In this document: in pieces, positions 46,736 to 57,841 of the stretch
How the letters are laid out: each line of letters begins with the position of its first letter
Position numbering within the stretch: the stretch's first letter is position 1
From: Larix kaempferi
Lineage: Eukaryota; Streptophyta; Pinopsida; Pinales; Pinaceae
Length of the DNA stretch: 64,000 nucleotides
Reading direction: 5' to 3'
Assembly: GCA_027924585.1 (NCBI GenBank)
Contig: BSBM01000190.1
Span: 4,164,501-4,228,500, forward strand
Program-made: the position numbers and the translations under genes
Notes under the pieces: model-generated
What the model was told of the DNA's origin: nothing
The model's input: the letters and a program-made list of their open reading frames with translations, nothing else
Database searches by the model: none

Positions 46736-47600
46736 GAAAAGACATAAGGGTCATCACACCATTGGATCCTTCACAGGGGGTGCAATATGTTGAACCTATT
46801 CAAGAAGAGTATAGATCCCAAGACCTTGATTGTATATATCAAATGACAACAAATGCTACAGATTATATTGATCCTACTATGGATGGAACTCTCAGCTGGC
46901 GCTGCAATAGTTCTTGCATCTCAGACTCAGATGTAGGATTAGAAAACTAGCAACACAGAATGCATGAAGTATCTGCTAGGAGATGCGCGACAATTACAAA
47001 GTCACTCCGCTGGATTGGAAAGCAAGTAAGTCCAATCCCCACTTATGATGGTACAAATAATGTCTATTCATTTATCAAAGAATACATTAAAGCAGTGGCA
47101 GATGAACATCACATCTTAGCATTAGATATGGCACTCAGAGAAACACCTGCCAGATGGTGGGCTACACACAAAAAGACAATGACAACTTGGGACCAGTGCA
47201 GAATAAAACTATAGATTAGATTTGCTGATAAGGTCACACTACCATTTGAGAAATATAATGGCCAGAGGGATCCAGGAAATCATATTGCAGCTTGTGTGCA
47301 AGCTTGGAAGGAAAGAACACAGACAGAATGGGTACATCTCTTTGTGCATACATTAGAGAATCCTATTCCAGAAAACTGGTACCTACAAGAGGAGATGCAC
47401 ACAGGAACCACAGATTGGTCCATCCTTACTGTGACCTTCCAGAAGGATTTTAGTTTCCAAGATGACCATCCGACTATACATGACGCGCTGCAACTGATCA
47501 AGCGAAACATATTTAGCCCACATCGCAAAGAAGAAAATATAACACTAGAAGAGTTTTTTCACACAAGCAATGTACTTGCGAGTCTCCAACCAGATTAGAC
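46736..47600 (+). pseudogene. Element B second capsid-like domain between protease and RT
   Basis: Same frame as the protease, with stops at about 46948, 47212 and 47596. ITPLDPSQGVQYVEPIQEEY and TLSWRCNSSCISDSD precede the domain. The core is PIPTYDGTNNVYSFIKEYIK (47035-47094), ALDMALRETPARWWATHKKT (about 47117-47176), TTWDQCRIKL and RFADKVTLPFEKYNGQRDP. Later TEWVHLFVHTLENPIPENWY and DWSILTVTFQKDFSF repeat the same style. The PARWW turn followed by a Trp and a basic helix is the hallmark of the retrotransposon gag capsid family. B thus has one capsid domain before and one after its protease. Confidence 0.65.
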
Positions 47601-49340
47601 AAAATAAACAGAACAAGTCATGGGCTATTATAGCTTAGCTGGAAAAGATGAAGATAAGGAAGACAACGATGAGGAGGATTTGCACAATATAAAATTCCCT
47701 GAATCAGAAGGAATACGCGAGGTAGAAGGGCCTCCATTAGAAATTCCTGATATAAGTGGACCGGTCAAGACAAAGAAAGTGAACATCGGTACTAGTGAAG
47801 ACTTGAAGTTCGCAGCAATAGGAGACTATTGGGATGATGACACAGTTGCAGAATTCACAGCTATATTCTAGGAGACTTAGGAGTCATGAGAATTCCTCTT
47901 AAGCCCAGAGCGAAACCTATTAAACAAATGCCATATAGACTGAACCCACGCTACAAAGAACGAGTTAAGGCAGAACTCAATAAGATGCTCGATGCAAGAA
48001 TTATTGAGTCGGTTGAAGAATCTGAATGGATAATCCCAATGGTAATCCAAGACAAGAAAACAAAGGGTGAGATTAGAATCTCTGTTGACCTCAGAAATTT
48101 GAATCATGCCTCTTTGCATGATCCATTTCCTACACCTTTTACTAATGAAGTTCTTGATAACGTTGGAGGAAATGAAGCATACTCTTTTATTGATGGATTT
48201 TCTGGATACCATCAGATAAAAATTGATCTAGCTAATAGGCACAAAACCACTTTTGCAACAGAATGGGGGTCATTTCAGTATACAGTGATGCCTTTTGGCT
48301 TGAAGAATGCACTAGCCATATTCTCAAGAGTAGTGATTGTAGCATTCAAAGACTTCATCCACAAGTTTTTAGAAGTTTACTTTGATGATTGGACCATTTT
48401 TGGCTTATTGAAGAACCATACCGCGAACCTCAGAATGATGCTGGAAAAATGTAGACAACATCAAATTTCATTAAATTTAAAGAAATGTATTTTCTATGTT
48501 CTTTATGGGATTCTACTGGGGCACATCCTGTGTAAGCAAGGGTTAATGGTTGATCCAGTGAAGATCGTAGTTATTGTAAGTTTACCTACACAAAATTCAG
48601 TTAAACAATTGCGCAGTACACTAGGGCATACTAGACACTACAGGAAATTCATAAAGGGGTGTGCACAGATAACCGCAGCAATGGAGAAGCTTTTGAAAAA
48701 GGATGCACCATTCATTTGGAATGAGGACTGCGAGAAAGGATTCGACACATTGAAAGAAAAAATGGTCACTGCGCTGATCCTAGTTTTTCCAAACTGGGAA
48801 AAGCCATTTCACGTACATGTTGATGCTTCATGTATAGCATTGGGTATCATTCTTGCGTAGCCAGAAGAAGGAGGAATTGATCATCCCATTGCATTTTCGA
48901 GCAGAAAGCTATCATCTGCTTAGAAGAACTATACCACTACGGAAAGGGAAGGACTTGCAATGGTATATGCACTACAGAAATTCAGACATTATTTGCTTGG
49001 TGCGCACTTTTCAATGTTTACTAACCATTTTGCATTTAAATACCTGATCAATAAGCCAGTGTTAGGGGGATGAATATGCAGATGGCTCTTACTCTTCCAA
49101 GAGTATGATTTTGAAATAATAGTTAAACCAGGCAGATTAAATTTAGGCCCCGATCATCAATCAAGGATCGAGTCAGGAGAGGAACCAATGAATCTAGAAG
49201 ACAATCTGCCTGATGCGCAATTGTTTGCTATACAGATCGCCAATGATTATTATCAGGATATCATTGACTTTCTAACTACCGGGTTCACACCTACTGAATT
49301 TACTACACAATAAAAGAAGCAACTGGTAGTACGAGCTGTA
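47601..49340 (+). pseudogene. Element B reverse transcriptase and RNase H
   Basis: An acidic linker (EDKEDNDEEDL, near 47648) runs to IGDYWDDDTVAEFTAIF (47818-47868), then a frameshift. RT is open from 47886 to 48860: RLNPRYKERVKAELNKML, IIPMVIQDKKTKGEIRIS, IDGFSGYHQIKIDLANRH, VMPFGLKNALAIFSRVV, YFDDW (48378-48392) and LGHILCKQGLMVDPVKI. RNase H: HVHVDASCIALGIIL, a TAG stop, IAFSSRKLSSA, then TTEREGLAMVYALQKFRHYL and FSMFTNHFAFKYLINK with TNH in place of TDH. The later part (to 49300) contains the linker LNLGPDHQSRIESGEEP. About 20% of residues differ from element A by eye. Confidence 0.92.
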
Positions 49341-50525
49341 GACTTGACCATTATTGTAGGTCAGCTCTATAAATTAGGACATGATGAAGTGCTACGAAGA
49401 TGTGTATTAGAACACAAGAAGTCACTTGTATTAGCTGATGCACATTCAGTAGCCATGGGGGGTCATTATGCAGGAAGGGATACTGCACAGAAGATACTAT
49501 GTGCAGGGCTGTGGTGGCCCACAATTTATAAGTACTCCAAAGAACGTTGCCAAAATTGCAATGTTTGTCATAGGACATGGAAACCATCAAGAAGAGATGA
49601 AATTCCATTGAATCCTCAGCTGACCTTGTAGGCATTCGAGAAATGGGAAATTGATTTTGTGGGACCTATTAACCCACCGGGAAAAAGAAGTGGCGTGAGG
49701 TACATTATTACAGCAATTGACTACCTCACCAGATGGGCAGAAGCAAAACCATTCAAGGACTGTAGTGCAGCTACAGTTGTACAATTTATTTTTGAGAATA
49801 TCCTTACACGATTTGGATGCCCAAAAATTTTGATGAGTGATCAGGGTACTCATTTTCTGAACACAACTATTGAAGCTTTGACTGAAGAATTTGACATCCA
49901 TCATCAGCGCAGTACACCTTATCATCCACAAGTGAATGGTACTGTTGAAGCATTTAATAAAGTAATTGAGAATGCGCTAACCAAGGTATGCAATGTAAAC
50001 CGCGATGATTGGGACCTGTGCATTCCTTCAGTATTATGGGCATACAAAACGACATGCAAGAAATTAACTGGACATACAGCTTTCAGATTGGCTTACGGAT
50101 AGGAAGCAATTATGCCAATGGAGTACATTATACCCAGCTTGAGAATAGCTACATTTATAGGGATGGCAGATCACGCAACAGTAGAAGAAAGGTTGTCACA
50201 CTTGATTGGGTTGGAAGAAGAGCGCTTCATAGTGGGATTCCACCAGCAAGTGCAGAAAGAATGAGAAAAAGCATGGCACGATTGCCACATCAAGAATAAG
50301 TCTTTTCAGGTAGGTGACCTAGTCCTACTGTATGATAGTAAATTCATGAAGTTTCCTGGAAAATTTAAAATGCATTGGCTTAAACCATAAACTGTAATAG
50401 ATGTTACTAACAATGGCATACTCTAGCTAGCCACTTTAGCTAGTGATTCATTACCCAATCTGATAAATGGGAGCAAACTAAAGCTTTGCTGCGATAGTAT
50501 GGCTTTGTAGAATCCATAATGATCA
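49341..50525 (+). pseudogene. Element B integrase
   Basis: The HHCC zinc finger is complete (GHYAGRDTAQKI...CQNCNVC, 49440-49570). After a TAG at 49629 the core shows [16 protein letters not shown] (Asp at 49652), [11 protein letters not shown] (Asp at 49838) and [13 protein letters not shown] (Glu at 49947), so the DDE triad is complete. A stop at 50100 replaces the Gln before EAIMPMEYI. The C-terminal part contains IKNKSFQVGDLVLLYDSKFM and the damaged GPY/F module HWLKP-stop-TVIDV (about 50370-50400). The sequence becomes non-coding near 50520. Confidence 0.92.
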
Positions 50526-51060
50526 AAAGAAGGAAAAGTTTCTAGGTGCCAAGTATGGTCAGAATTGGGCACTAGAAACTATGAAAAATTTTGTACATAG
50601 ACTGATAGAGATAGATCTATACACTGCCCTGCATTGGAAAGAAAAAAGAGAGAGAGAGAGAAAAAGAAAATAAACAATGCGCCTATTGCGACATTCAAAA
50701 AGTAGCAACTAGAAAGAAAAGAAATTATATGCCTCAAAATCACCATGCAAAACTAATGATGACATGACACAGTTAAAAGAAAGAAAATAACCATTACAAG
50801 TGTCGGTTGGGAATATAGTCGTTATACAGTAATTCCCTGCCGACCGCTCGGGCATTTAAAGCACATATAACCATTCTGATCACAATTTTGAAAGACAATA
50901 TAGCGAAGGAAACCGGATTTGGCCAATAGGTACCAGCATTAAATGCATATCTAGCCGTTCAAGGGTGCGGAGGCGGGTCCACCGCACCTATAAATAACAT
51001 TGCTTATCATCACACGGGCATATCAAACACTTAGAATTTTCTGCAAATACTTTTGTCTGA
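50526..51060. other. Spacer between pol and extra ORF of element B
   Basis: Non-coding. A GA microsatellite (50647-50660) sits in a purine-rich stretch equivalent to 26660-26740 of element A. TATA-like strings occur but none is conserved elsewhere. No gene seen. Confidence 0.55.
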
Positions 51061-53968
51061 ACTAGTTTTCATAAGTTGTCTACAACCATTGAAACTGTTT
51101 GCATGCCTAAGAAATTTTTATTTGAAGAAGAGTTCACGGTTGAAGAGACTATGAGGTTGTTCCAAAACAGAGGAATTGATGAATTAATGAAAACCCCAAA
51201 CAAGAAAATCATTAAGGAATCAGAACAAAATCCAAGGAGATCACCAAGACACGGCCCCTCAATGCAAGACAAAGGGAAAAATCTAGTAGCGCCTAGATCA
51301 AAACTACCGCAGACAAGTTCGGTAGGGAAAAAAAAAACCCTTACTAATAAAGAGATACCATTAACTATGACTCCATACTACATCTCGCCATGTGTAGTGG
51401 ATGCACCGGTCATTAGATTGCTGAAGAGCCCAAAGTATGAGATACCATTCTCACCTATATCGAGCATGTTGAGGTGGACAAAAATATCTTAGGAAAGATT
51501 CTAGATTGCAAATGGGAGGACTATGATTTGCTAGCAATGCAGAAGGAGAAGCCAACTGAACCAAAGTTCCCTCAGTTCCATCCCAACAAATACATGTGCT
51601 AGAAGAAGAATGCAAAGGGTGACCTAACCTTGGTTGCCGAGAGCTGGTTGTCAAGACTAGCCAAGTCAAGGATGCTCAACCTGCTAAGGCTTCCACATTT
51701 CGATAGATCACTGGAGCTCAACGTGGTGGTGCGAACTCTTATGGCTCGCATCCACCAGGGATATTTATGGCTCTACCAGAATATCGACCTAACAATTGAC
51801 TTAATCCACCGTATAACTAGATTAAGAAAAAGGGGAGAAGACCCAAGGAAGTTATTTGAGGGAAAGACAAAGGATAAAGAGGTAGCAACATTAATGAAGC
51901 AAACACAATCTGTGGTCAAAGGGAAGCGAGGATTCCAGATGGATGACATAAAGGATGATGCAATAAGGTTTTTCATGCAGCTATTAGAAGGAAAAATCTT
52001 AAGGAAGTGTAGACCATTAGAAGTAAACGCAGGCACAATTCTACTTGGCACTGCAGCCGCCGAGGGAAAATAATTCAATTGGTCCCAATTTCTATTAAAT
52101 GAATTCCTTGAAGAACTCAATGATACAAAAATAAAAAGTGGATATTTTCATTTTATCTGGCTAATCATATTGATCAGCTTTGTGGGGTGGAGGGAACCGA
52201 ACCACTATGTCGGAGTGGTCACAAACACTTTGGACTACAGAGGTGCTAGATTTCAGAATCTATGGGCGAGCCTGAATCCAGAAAGATAGCACGAGACAGT
52301 GTTGGTGTTTTACACATATTACGACCAGTTGCGTGGGGCCATCATGCTTACACCCTGCATAACAAAGCAAGTGAAAAGAAAATATATCCGCATTATAAAT
52401 TTTTATGCTACGATGAAATGCATCTCCATTTCACCCAAAGCGTAGAAGAAGAATGTTGATTGGTACCGTGGAAACTACCATATGTACGAGGAAGATATTG
52501 AGAACTTAATGAAAGAATGGCCAGTTGAATTCCAGTTGAGGTCATGGATATTGAAAGTGATTCTGGCGAGGATAACCCTATCCCATGTCCCATTGTAGAA
52601 GATAAAGTGTCAGGAAAAAGGAAGGATGTTGGAAGTCCCTCGAGGCACAAGGAAAAAAGGAAGAAGCAGAAAGCAAACAAAGACGAATTAGACACAGTGC
52701 TTCACAAAGATGATTATTTAATGATTGCCATGAGGGTAACTGAACAAATGCAGGAACTTTTTACAGACAACGAAAAGAAGGAAAAGGCAATTCAAGACAA
52801 CTTAAAGCAAAGCCTGACTACACTACAAGGGATATCCCAAAAATTTGATGAAGTCAACAAAATATTACCATTGCACCATGCGTCAGCAGCTGGAAAAGGG
52901 TCCGTGAGGACTTCGCTGCAGCAAATAATGGTTCCCATGAGGTCCTGTATTGTCCATTTGCAGCCACTATCTATCATATTGCCAATAGAACATCAAGAAA
53001 TGCTAGATACAAAGAATGTAGAGCGCATGGAGCTTGATCTTGCAACCATACCATTGCCAGGACTCCATTACTTACAAACACAACTAGGTGAAGAAATGCA
53101 TGACAGAACCATAGAAGTGCTGAAAGGACAAACAGAGTTACAAAGGCAACTTGAGGACGAGAGCTCATGAAATACTATGCAATTACAAGATGAAACAGAT
53201 CACCGAATAATATTGGAGAACACGATCACTACTATTGCAGGTAATATAGATGAGTTTGAAATTCAAACAGAACCAGCAGATACCATCATCAAGATTGGCA
53301 ATTTGGTCAATAGCCGAAGGAATGAGAAGGAAGACATGGAGATTCTCCATGAATATGAAATTGCTGCCTTGAAAGCGCATATGAATCCACAGACTCCACC
53401 AGATGAATAGCAGTTGATACAAGGAGTAGTGAAGACCGTGACACAAAATATTGCTATCGAAGTCACTAAGTGCCAATGTCTACTGGAAGCAGCACTAAAG
53501 GCATTTAGTACCCTTGAAGAAGATCAACAATTATAGGAAGAATAAAGTGAAGGAAAAATAAGAAGTACTAGAGAAGATGGGTGAGGAGGTTAAGGCGCTG
53601 CCCGCAAGGGAGAAACTCCTCAAGTACAGGGAAATCAACAACCTCAAGAAGGAAGTTAAAGCATTGCGGGAAAAGGGGATAGAAATGGGCGATAAGTCAT
53701 AGCCATTATTAGAAGACGCCGGCACGATCTCCAGGAGATCGAAGAAAAGTTGAAGGAGATAAAACAGAATCAAGAGCAGGTGGAAGGCTAGATTAACTAG
53801 GAGATAGCAATGGAGATGGTAGAAATAGTTGGGAAAATTAAACAAGATACGAAGGCCACAGTAGAAAAGCTGACTCACACATTCAAGGAGCTTGCTATGA
53901 AGATCAGCCCAGAATCACCAGAACACCTTCAAGGATTTTTAGGTGGCTCGGGGGAGAGCCACAAGTAA
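51061..53968 (+). pseudogene. Large extra ORF of element B (function unknown)
   Basis: About 2.9 kb of decayed coding sequence between pol and the 3' LTR, in three to four frames. The N-terminal piece starts at 51076 (MSTTIETVCMPKKFLFEEEF) and is Lys/Arg/Pro-rich. The central piece (51490-52520) contains ESWLSRLAKSRMLNLLRLPH, GYLWLYQNIDLTIDLIHRIT, AIRFFMQLLEGKILRKCRPL and DWYRGNYHMYEEDIENLM. After a frameshift, 52544-53545 is acidic then Lys-rich (KEKRKKQKANKDE) and predicted helical. The last piece (53560-53968) has Glu/Lys heptad-like stretches (EEIEEKLKEIKQNQEQ) and ends GSGESHK-stop at the LTR edge. No catalytic motif recognised. It is not env-like: no signal peptide or membrane segment seen. 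Element A keeps only its last ~35 codons. Confidence 0.65.
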
Positions 53969-53969
53969 G

Positions 53970-55472
53970 TGTTAGGGGCCTATTAGGCCTAGCCTAGATG
54001 GGGCAATTTTGAACAGGAAGTATTGTGAGAACTGCGGAGCTAAGCGCAATTATGTTTGAACAATTTTGGGATAAGTTTTGGTATGCTACGAAGTTGCTCA
54101 CAGCATAGTGTCAGAGGAGTTGCGAGGTCGGTGTTGTGCGGAGTACAGTGCCGTGATGTGCCACATCAACAAAGATCCAGCTAAGCACAGCATTGATAGA
54201 TGAAGGCAATTATTTTGGTTAGGTCACAGAACACCTATTTTTGGCAAAGATCGTCGATAACTACCAAGCAGTGGGTAGGTGCAAATCGGAGGTAGGTGAC
54301 TGATCACAACGGGCCAAATACTACTACTACTTGAACCAGTCATCTAAGGCCGAAAAAGAAGGAATATATCAGTGGAAGTAACCTATTGGCGCACATATAA
54401 TAGAAGATCCGCTGCTAGATATCAGTAGTCCGATTTTGGGAAAATCGCGACAGTTTTGTAAACCTAAGGGTTCTGCCTTCATAAAATGTAAAGACATGAC
54501 GTATGGGTCTTGATCTATATATAAGGAAATTTTGTAAAGGAAAAGGGTTAACTCTCATTTTGGTTAATAGTATTGAATATTGTAAGATCTATTAGATAAA
54601 AGCATTATAAAGGCTCTGCAGTTAAGTGCGCAGAGACCTAATTGTGAGAGAAAGAAAGAAGGGCATCTGCAGTTGAGTGCGTAGACGAAAGAACTGTTGT
54701 ACCCTTTCCTAAATAATATACAATAGTTCTTTTGGATGTAGCTTCCCATCCGGGGGGGTGAACCACGTTAAACCATTGTGTTATGAGATTGTTGTGCATG
54801 ATTATTATTAATTTTTTATTCAAATTACTTACAGTGCATGCATGGGGTTACTGTTATCTTATATGTGTTTATTTTTATCTATATTCTCTGCGGAAGGGAT
54901 GTAATAAGATGTTAATAGATCATGTATGGACGAATGATAGCAGGAAAGCCCCTATAAGTCTTAAATGAATGGATCAATGAGATAACCACATAGTTAATTG
55001 TTAGGAGTGAATCATGGTATCAACCACACGGCACTGCGTATCTCACTCATCTGTATAGATCATGATGTTTATCAATCTAAGATAATGATGAATGCTTAAA
55101 GGTTTTCGAATAAGGTTGAGTATAAGTGATTAAGTCTCATAAACCCCACTGCATGACCTCTGGATGCACTGAGGGTGCAAATATCCTTGTTCTTGAAGAT
55201 ATTCGACGCGGAGTAGGAGACTCCGCGCAACCACTAAACGTAGTTGCATAGTCCATCATCGCGCTGTGCATTAATCAGCTGAATCAATCGCACCACCTAG
55301 TTGTGGAAACCTACTTCTACAACCACCCCCTCAACTTCGCCTTGGGTGAGACCTTAGGCTGCTTGCAGTCTATTGCCGAAAGGGCCGGTGAATAAGGGTT
55401 TTGTTGGTATTTTGTATCGCGAATTACTTGGGTCTACATTAGAAAACCTCTAGAATAGTGCTACGACCAACA
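53970..55472 (+). repeat. 3' LTR of element B
   Basis: 1,503 bp, starting TGTTAGGGGCCTATT and ending CTACGACCAACA. It lacks the ~280-bp doubled block of the 5' LTR. TATA-like CTATATATAAGG at 54515-54526. GTAAG follows at 55473-55477. Confidence 0.9.
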
Positions 55473-55477
55473 GTAAG

Positions 55478-56759
55478 CGACTCCAAGATTCCCGGGAATG
55501 GGTATGGAGAAGCGTGAAGGAAGAAGAAAGAAGGCTATCAAGAGAGTGGCTGAAAACTGTTAGAAGCTAATCCATGAAGCCGACAATGATAGGTAGGCCA
55601 AAGGGGTGGAAAGCGACATGCCACAATGCAGTATAATTGTTTTGTGAAGACTGTGGATGTCAGAAGTGTGTGCGAGTTGCAAGTGGTCCAGCAGAATGGC
55701 CAGAAGCGTGTAAAGTAGTTGTCGACTACAATAGGCCGAGTCGGCGGGTAACCACACCATTTTATAACCTAAGGGTTTTTGGCCTATGCATTGTAACAGA
55801 CGTGACCTACAGGCACGATCTACATATAAATGGAAATTTTGTAAGGGAAAGAGTTAATATTCACTAGAATCTCTAGTTGTGAATAGTTGATTATTGTAGA
55901 AGAGAATATTGTAAAGGCTCTGTAGCTGTGTGCGTAGTGACCTACTGAGAGAGAAGAGAGTCTACACCTGAGTGCACAGACTGTAACTATTGTACCCTTC
56001 CCATAAATAATATAACAACAGTTCCTGTGGACGTAGCTCCCATCCTGGGGATGAACCACGTTAAATTTTATGGTACGTGGTTGATTATGCATCTGTATCT
56101 GTGTATTTTCCTATGTGAATGGTTAACATCTTGTTTATGAATGTATTTATTCTTGATTTTATAGGTATTCGCGATAAGGATAGAAGATGGGAATAATATA
56201 TTAAGTAACAACATGTGTGAATGAATGTTGAATGCACCAGTAATTCTATGTCAAATGTATGTATGAGTTAACTGGGTAAACACTTAGCCAACGAAGTCTA
56301 TATAGTGTGATTCCTTGAGTGCAGCATTGGAAGTGTGGAGTTACAATGTTGTTGTTATAGTGTATAAGTTAGCAAGGCTTGCAATCCATTATGCCATTGA
56401 ATGCACAACTTACACTAGGTAAACTCTATCAAGAATTGGTTAAGTACCGAAGAGGAAGCACAGTCTCTGTGGTGCTGTACTATTGTCGAAGAACCATCCC
56501 GAGCTGCGCAGTCCCTTGGATGCATTATTGTCTAGATTTTTATCACTGGAAAAGTAGGAGAACTTTGCATTGTCCACCATTTGGTTGAGCACACATCACC
56601 CAATTGTGGAAACCTAATTCTGTAACCTCCCCATAACTTTGCCTCGGTTGAGACCTCAGTTTGTTGAAAAGATATTGCTGAAAGGGCTGGTGAAAATGGG
56701 TTTTGTTGGTTCCCTGAACCACACAGAACTTGGGTCTACCTCATTGAACCTAAAGATCA
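55478..56759 (+). repeat. Diverged LTR, probably the 3' LTR of element A
   Basis: From about 55761 it is clearly related to B's LTR: CCTAAGGGTTTTTGGCC, a TATA box at 55825-55830, ATTGTAAAGGCTCTGTAGCTG, CCCATCC...GGGGATGAACCACGTTAAA, and the AAAGGGCTGGTGAAAATGGGTTTTGTTGGT end. The first ~280 bp differ from B. It follows the second GTAAG copy and is best read as A's own LTR, cut at its left edge by B. The right edge (GATCA, 56755-56759) abuts copia sequence on the other strand. Confidence 0.7.
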
Positions 56760-57560
56760 TATATATAGCCAACGCTTTTGAAAACTTCCATTTTCTAAAT
56801 GAATAGTACCTTTTCCTTTCAAATAAATTTGTGAATCATATCCCACGTGGATGCAGATGTAGCCGTCGGAGTCTAATGATGAGAAGGAGTCTTTGCTTTC
56901 AACCACATGATTCGAAGCTCCTGAGTGCATGACATCTTTCGGCATGATCATTATTGTGCTTCTTCCTTGCGCCATCTAAAAGACTAATGTTGTTTTTCTC
57001 CAAGAGAAGGGCCATCTGATCAATATTTTTCTTCATGCATGAGCTTTATGGATGAAATCCCCTACCACAATAAGAACACTTTGTCTTCTTCTTTCCCTTT
57101 TGCTTCTCTTTTCTTGAACTGAAGGGCTCATCTAACCACTTGGTCTTCTCTTTCTTTTTCTTTCCTTTACCATTCATAGCTTTGGGTCCTCCAACAAATA
57201 GGGCTTGATCTTTGGAGGTTTTTATGAACCCCATATGAACAAGCTTGCCATGCTCTTTTGTTAAGGACTCAATGAAGGCATTCAAGGTAGGCATCTTCCA
57301 ATTCAAAGTAGTGATTTTTCCTGAATAGAAAGTAGAGACAAACACTAAATAATATTTTCCTAGCTTCGTAAGGATAGAAAGAGTCAACTGCTAATAATCC
57401 TTAGGATTTCGGGAAATCAATTCATTCTCCAACTGATAATCCCTCATGTCATCCTGCATTCGAGGATTCAACTGGGTGTACTTATGATAATTGGAAAATT
57501 AAGCTGTGAAACTGAAATAAATGATGTGCGGTTGGAAAATGCTTCAACATAAATTATCTC
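56757..57560 (-). pseudogene. Copia gag end and protease fragment (minus strand)
   Basis: Minus-strand reading. LTLSILTKLGKYYLVFVSTF (57390 down) and LNAFIESLTKEHGKLVHMGF belong to a copia gag, followed by a Lys-rich stretch and the knuckle KCSYCGRGFHP (57085-57046), cut by a stop. A further 70 bases down, a second frame has DVMHSGASNHVVESKDSF (56935-56880), the copia protease with H-SGAS in place of DSGAS, then GKGTIHLENGSFQKRWLYI, ending where element A's LTR begins. Integrase and RT of this copy are absent. It is a different copia family from copia-1. Confidence 0.8.
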
Positions 57561-57841
57561 CACTTGGGAAATTTGACATCCGCCTCTTTATTCTCTCCAA
57601 AATTCATCATCACATTCCATTTTCATCACTCATTAGATTCCATACTATATTTAGCTAATTTGTGAGCCTCTTGATTGATTTGGAAGGTGCTTTCACTACC
57701 TAAGGGGGTTTTCTAGCTTTTAGTAAGCCTTCCTTTTTTGTGCTTTACAAATTTTGGTCAAGGCATTCTATTTTCTCTCCTCATATGTGTTATATATTGT
57801 ATTCATATTATTGAATATTACAGAGATGATATTTACATCAA
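57561..57841. other. Unassigned spacer
   Basis: AT-rich, no open frame. A minus-strand continuation of the copia gag fragment is possible but not readable. It ends where the repeat of window positions 1-1670 begins. Confidence 0.4.

Larger units (their letters stand above)
26999..55472 (+). mobile_element. Ty3/gypsy element B, hosting element C
   Basis: LTRs 26999-28821 and 53970-55472, both starting TGTTAGGGGCC and ending in the ACCAACA position. Flanked by GTAAG on both sides (26994-26998 and 55473-55477), read as a target duplication inside element A. The interior holds gag, five zinc knuckles, protease, a second capsid-like domain, RT, RNase H, integrase and a large extra ORF. Element C is inserted in gag at 30262-45171. 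Without C, B is about 13.6 kb. In one 215-bp block the LTRs differ by about 10% by eye. GTAAG also precedes B's own 3' LTR, so the duplication is slightly ambiguous. Confidence 0.8.

Noticed and set aside
50647-50660. GA microsatellite as a regulatory element
   Set aside because: Short, in a purine-rich degenerate spacer, and not conserved in the equivalent part of element A.
51061-53968. Env-like gene in element B
   Set aside because: No signal peptide, no hydrophobic membrane segment and no cleavage motif could be seen; the composition is charged and helical.
22651-55472. A and B as a tandem element sharing one LTR (LTR-interior-LTR-interior-LTR)
   Set aside because: Possible, but the GTAAG repeats at both B borders and the diverged LTR immediately after B fit an insertion of B into A's 3' LTR better. 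The caveat is that GTAAG also precedes B's own 3' LTR.
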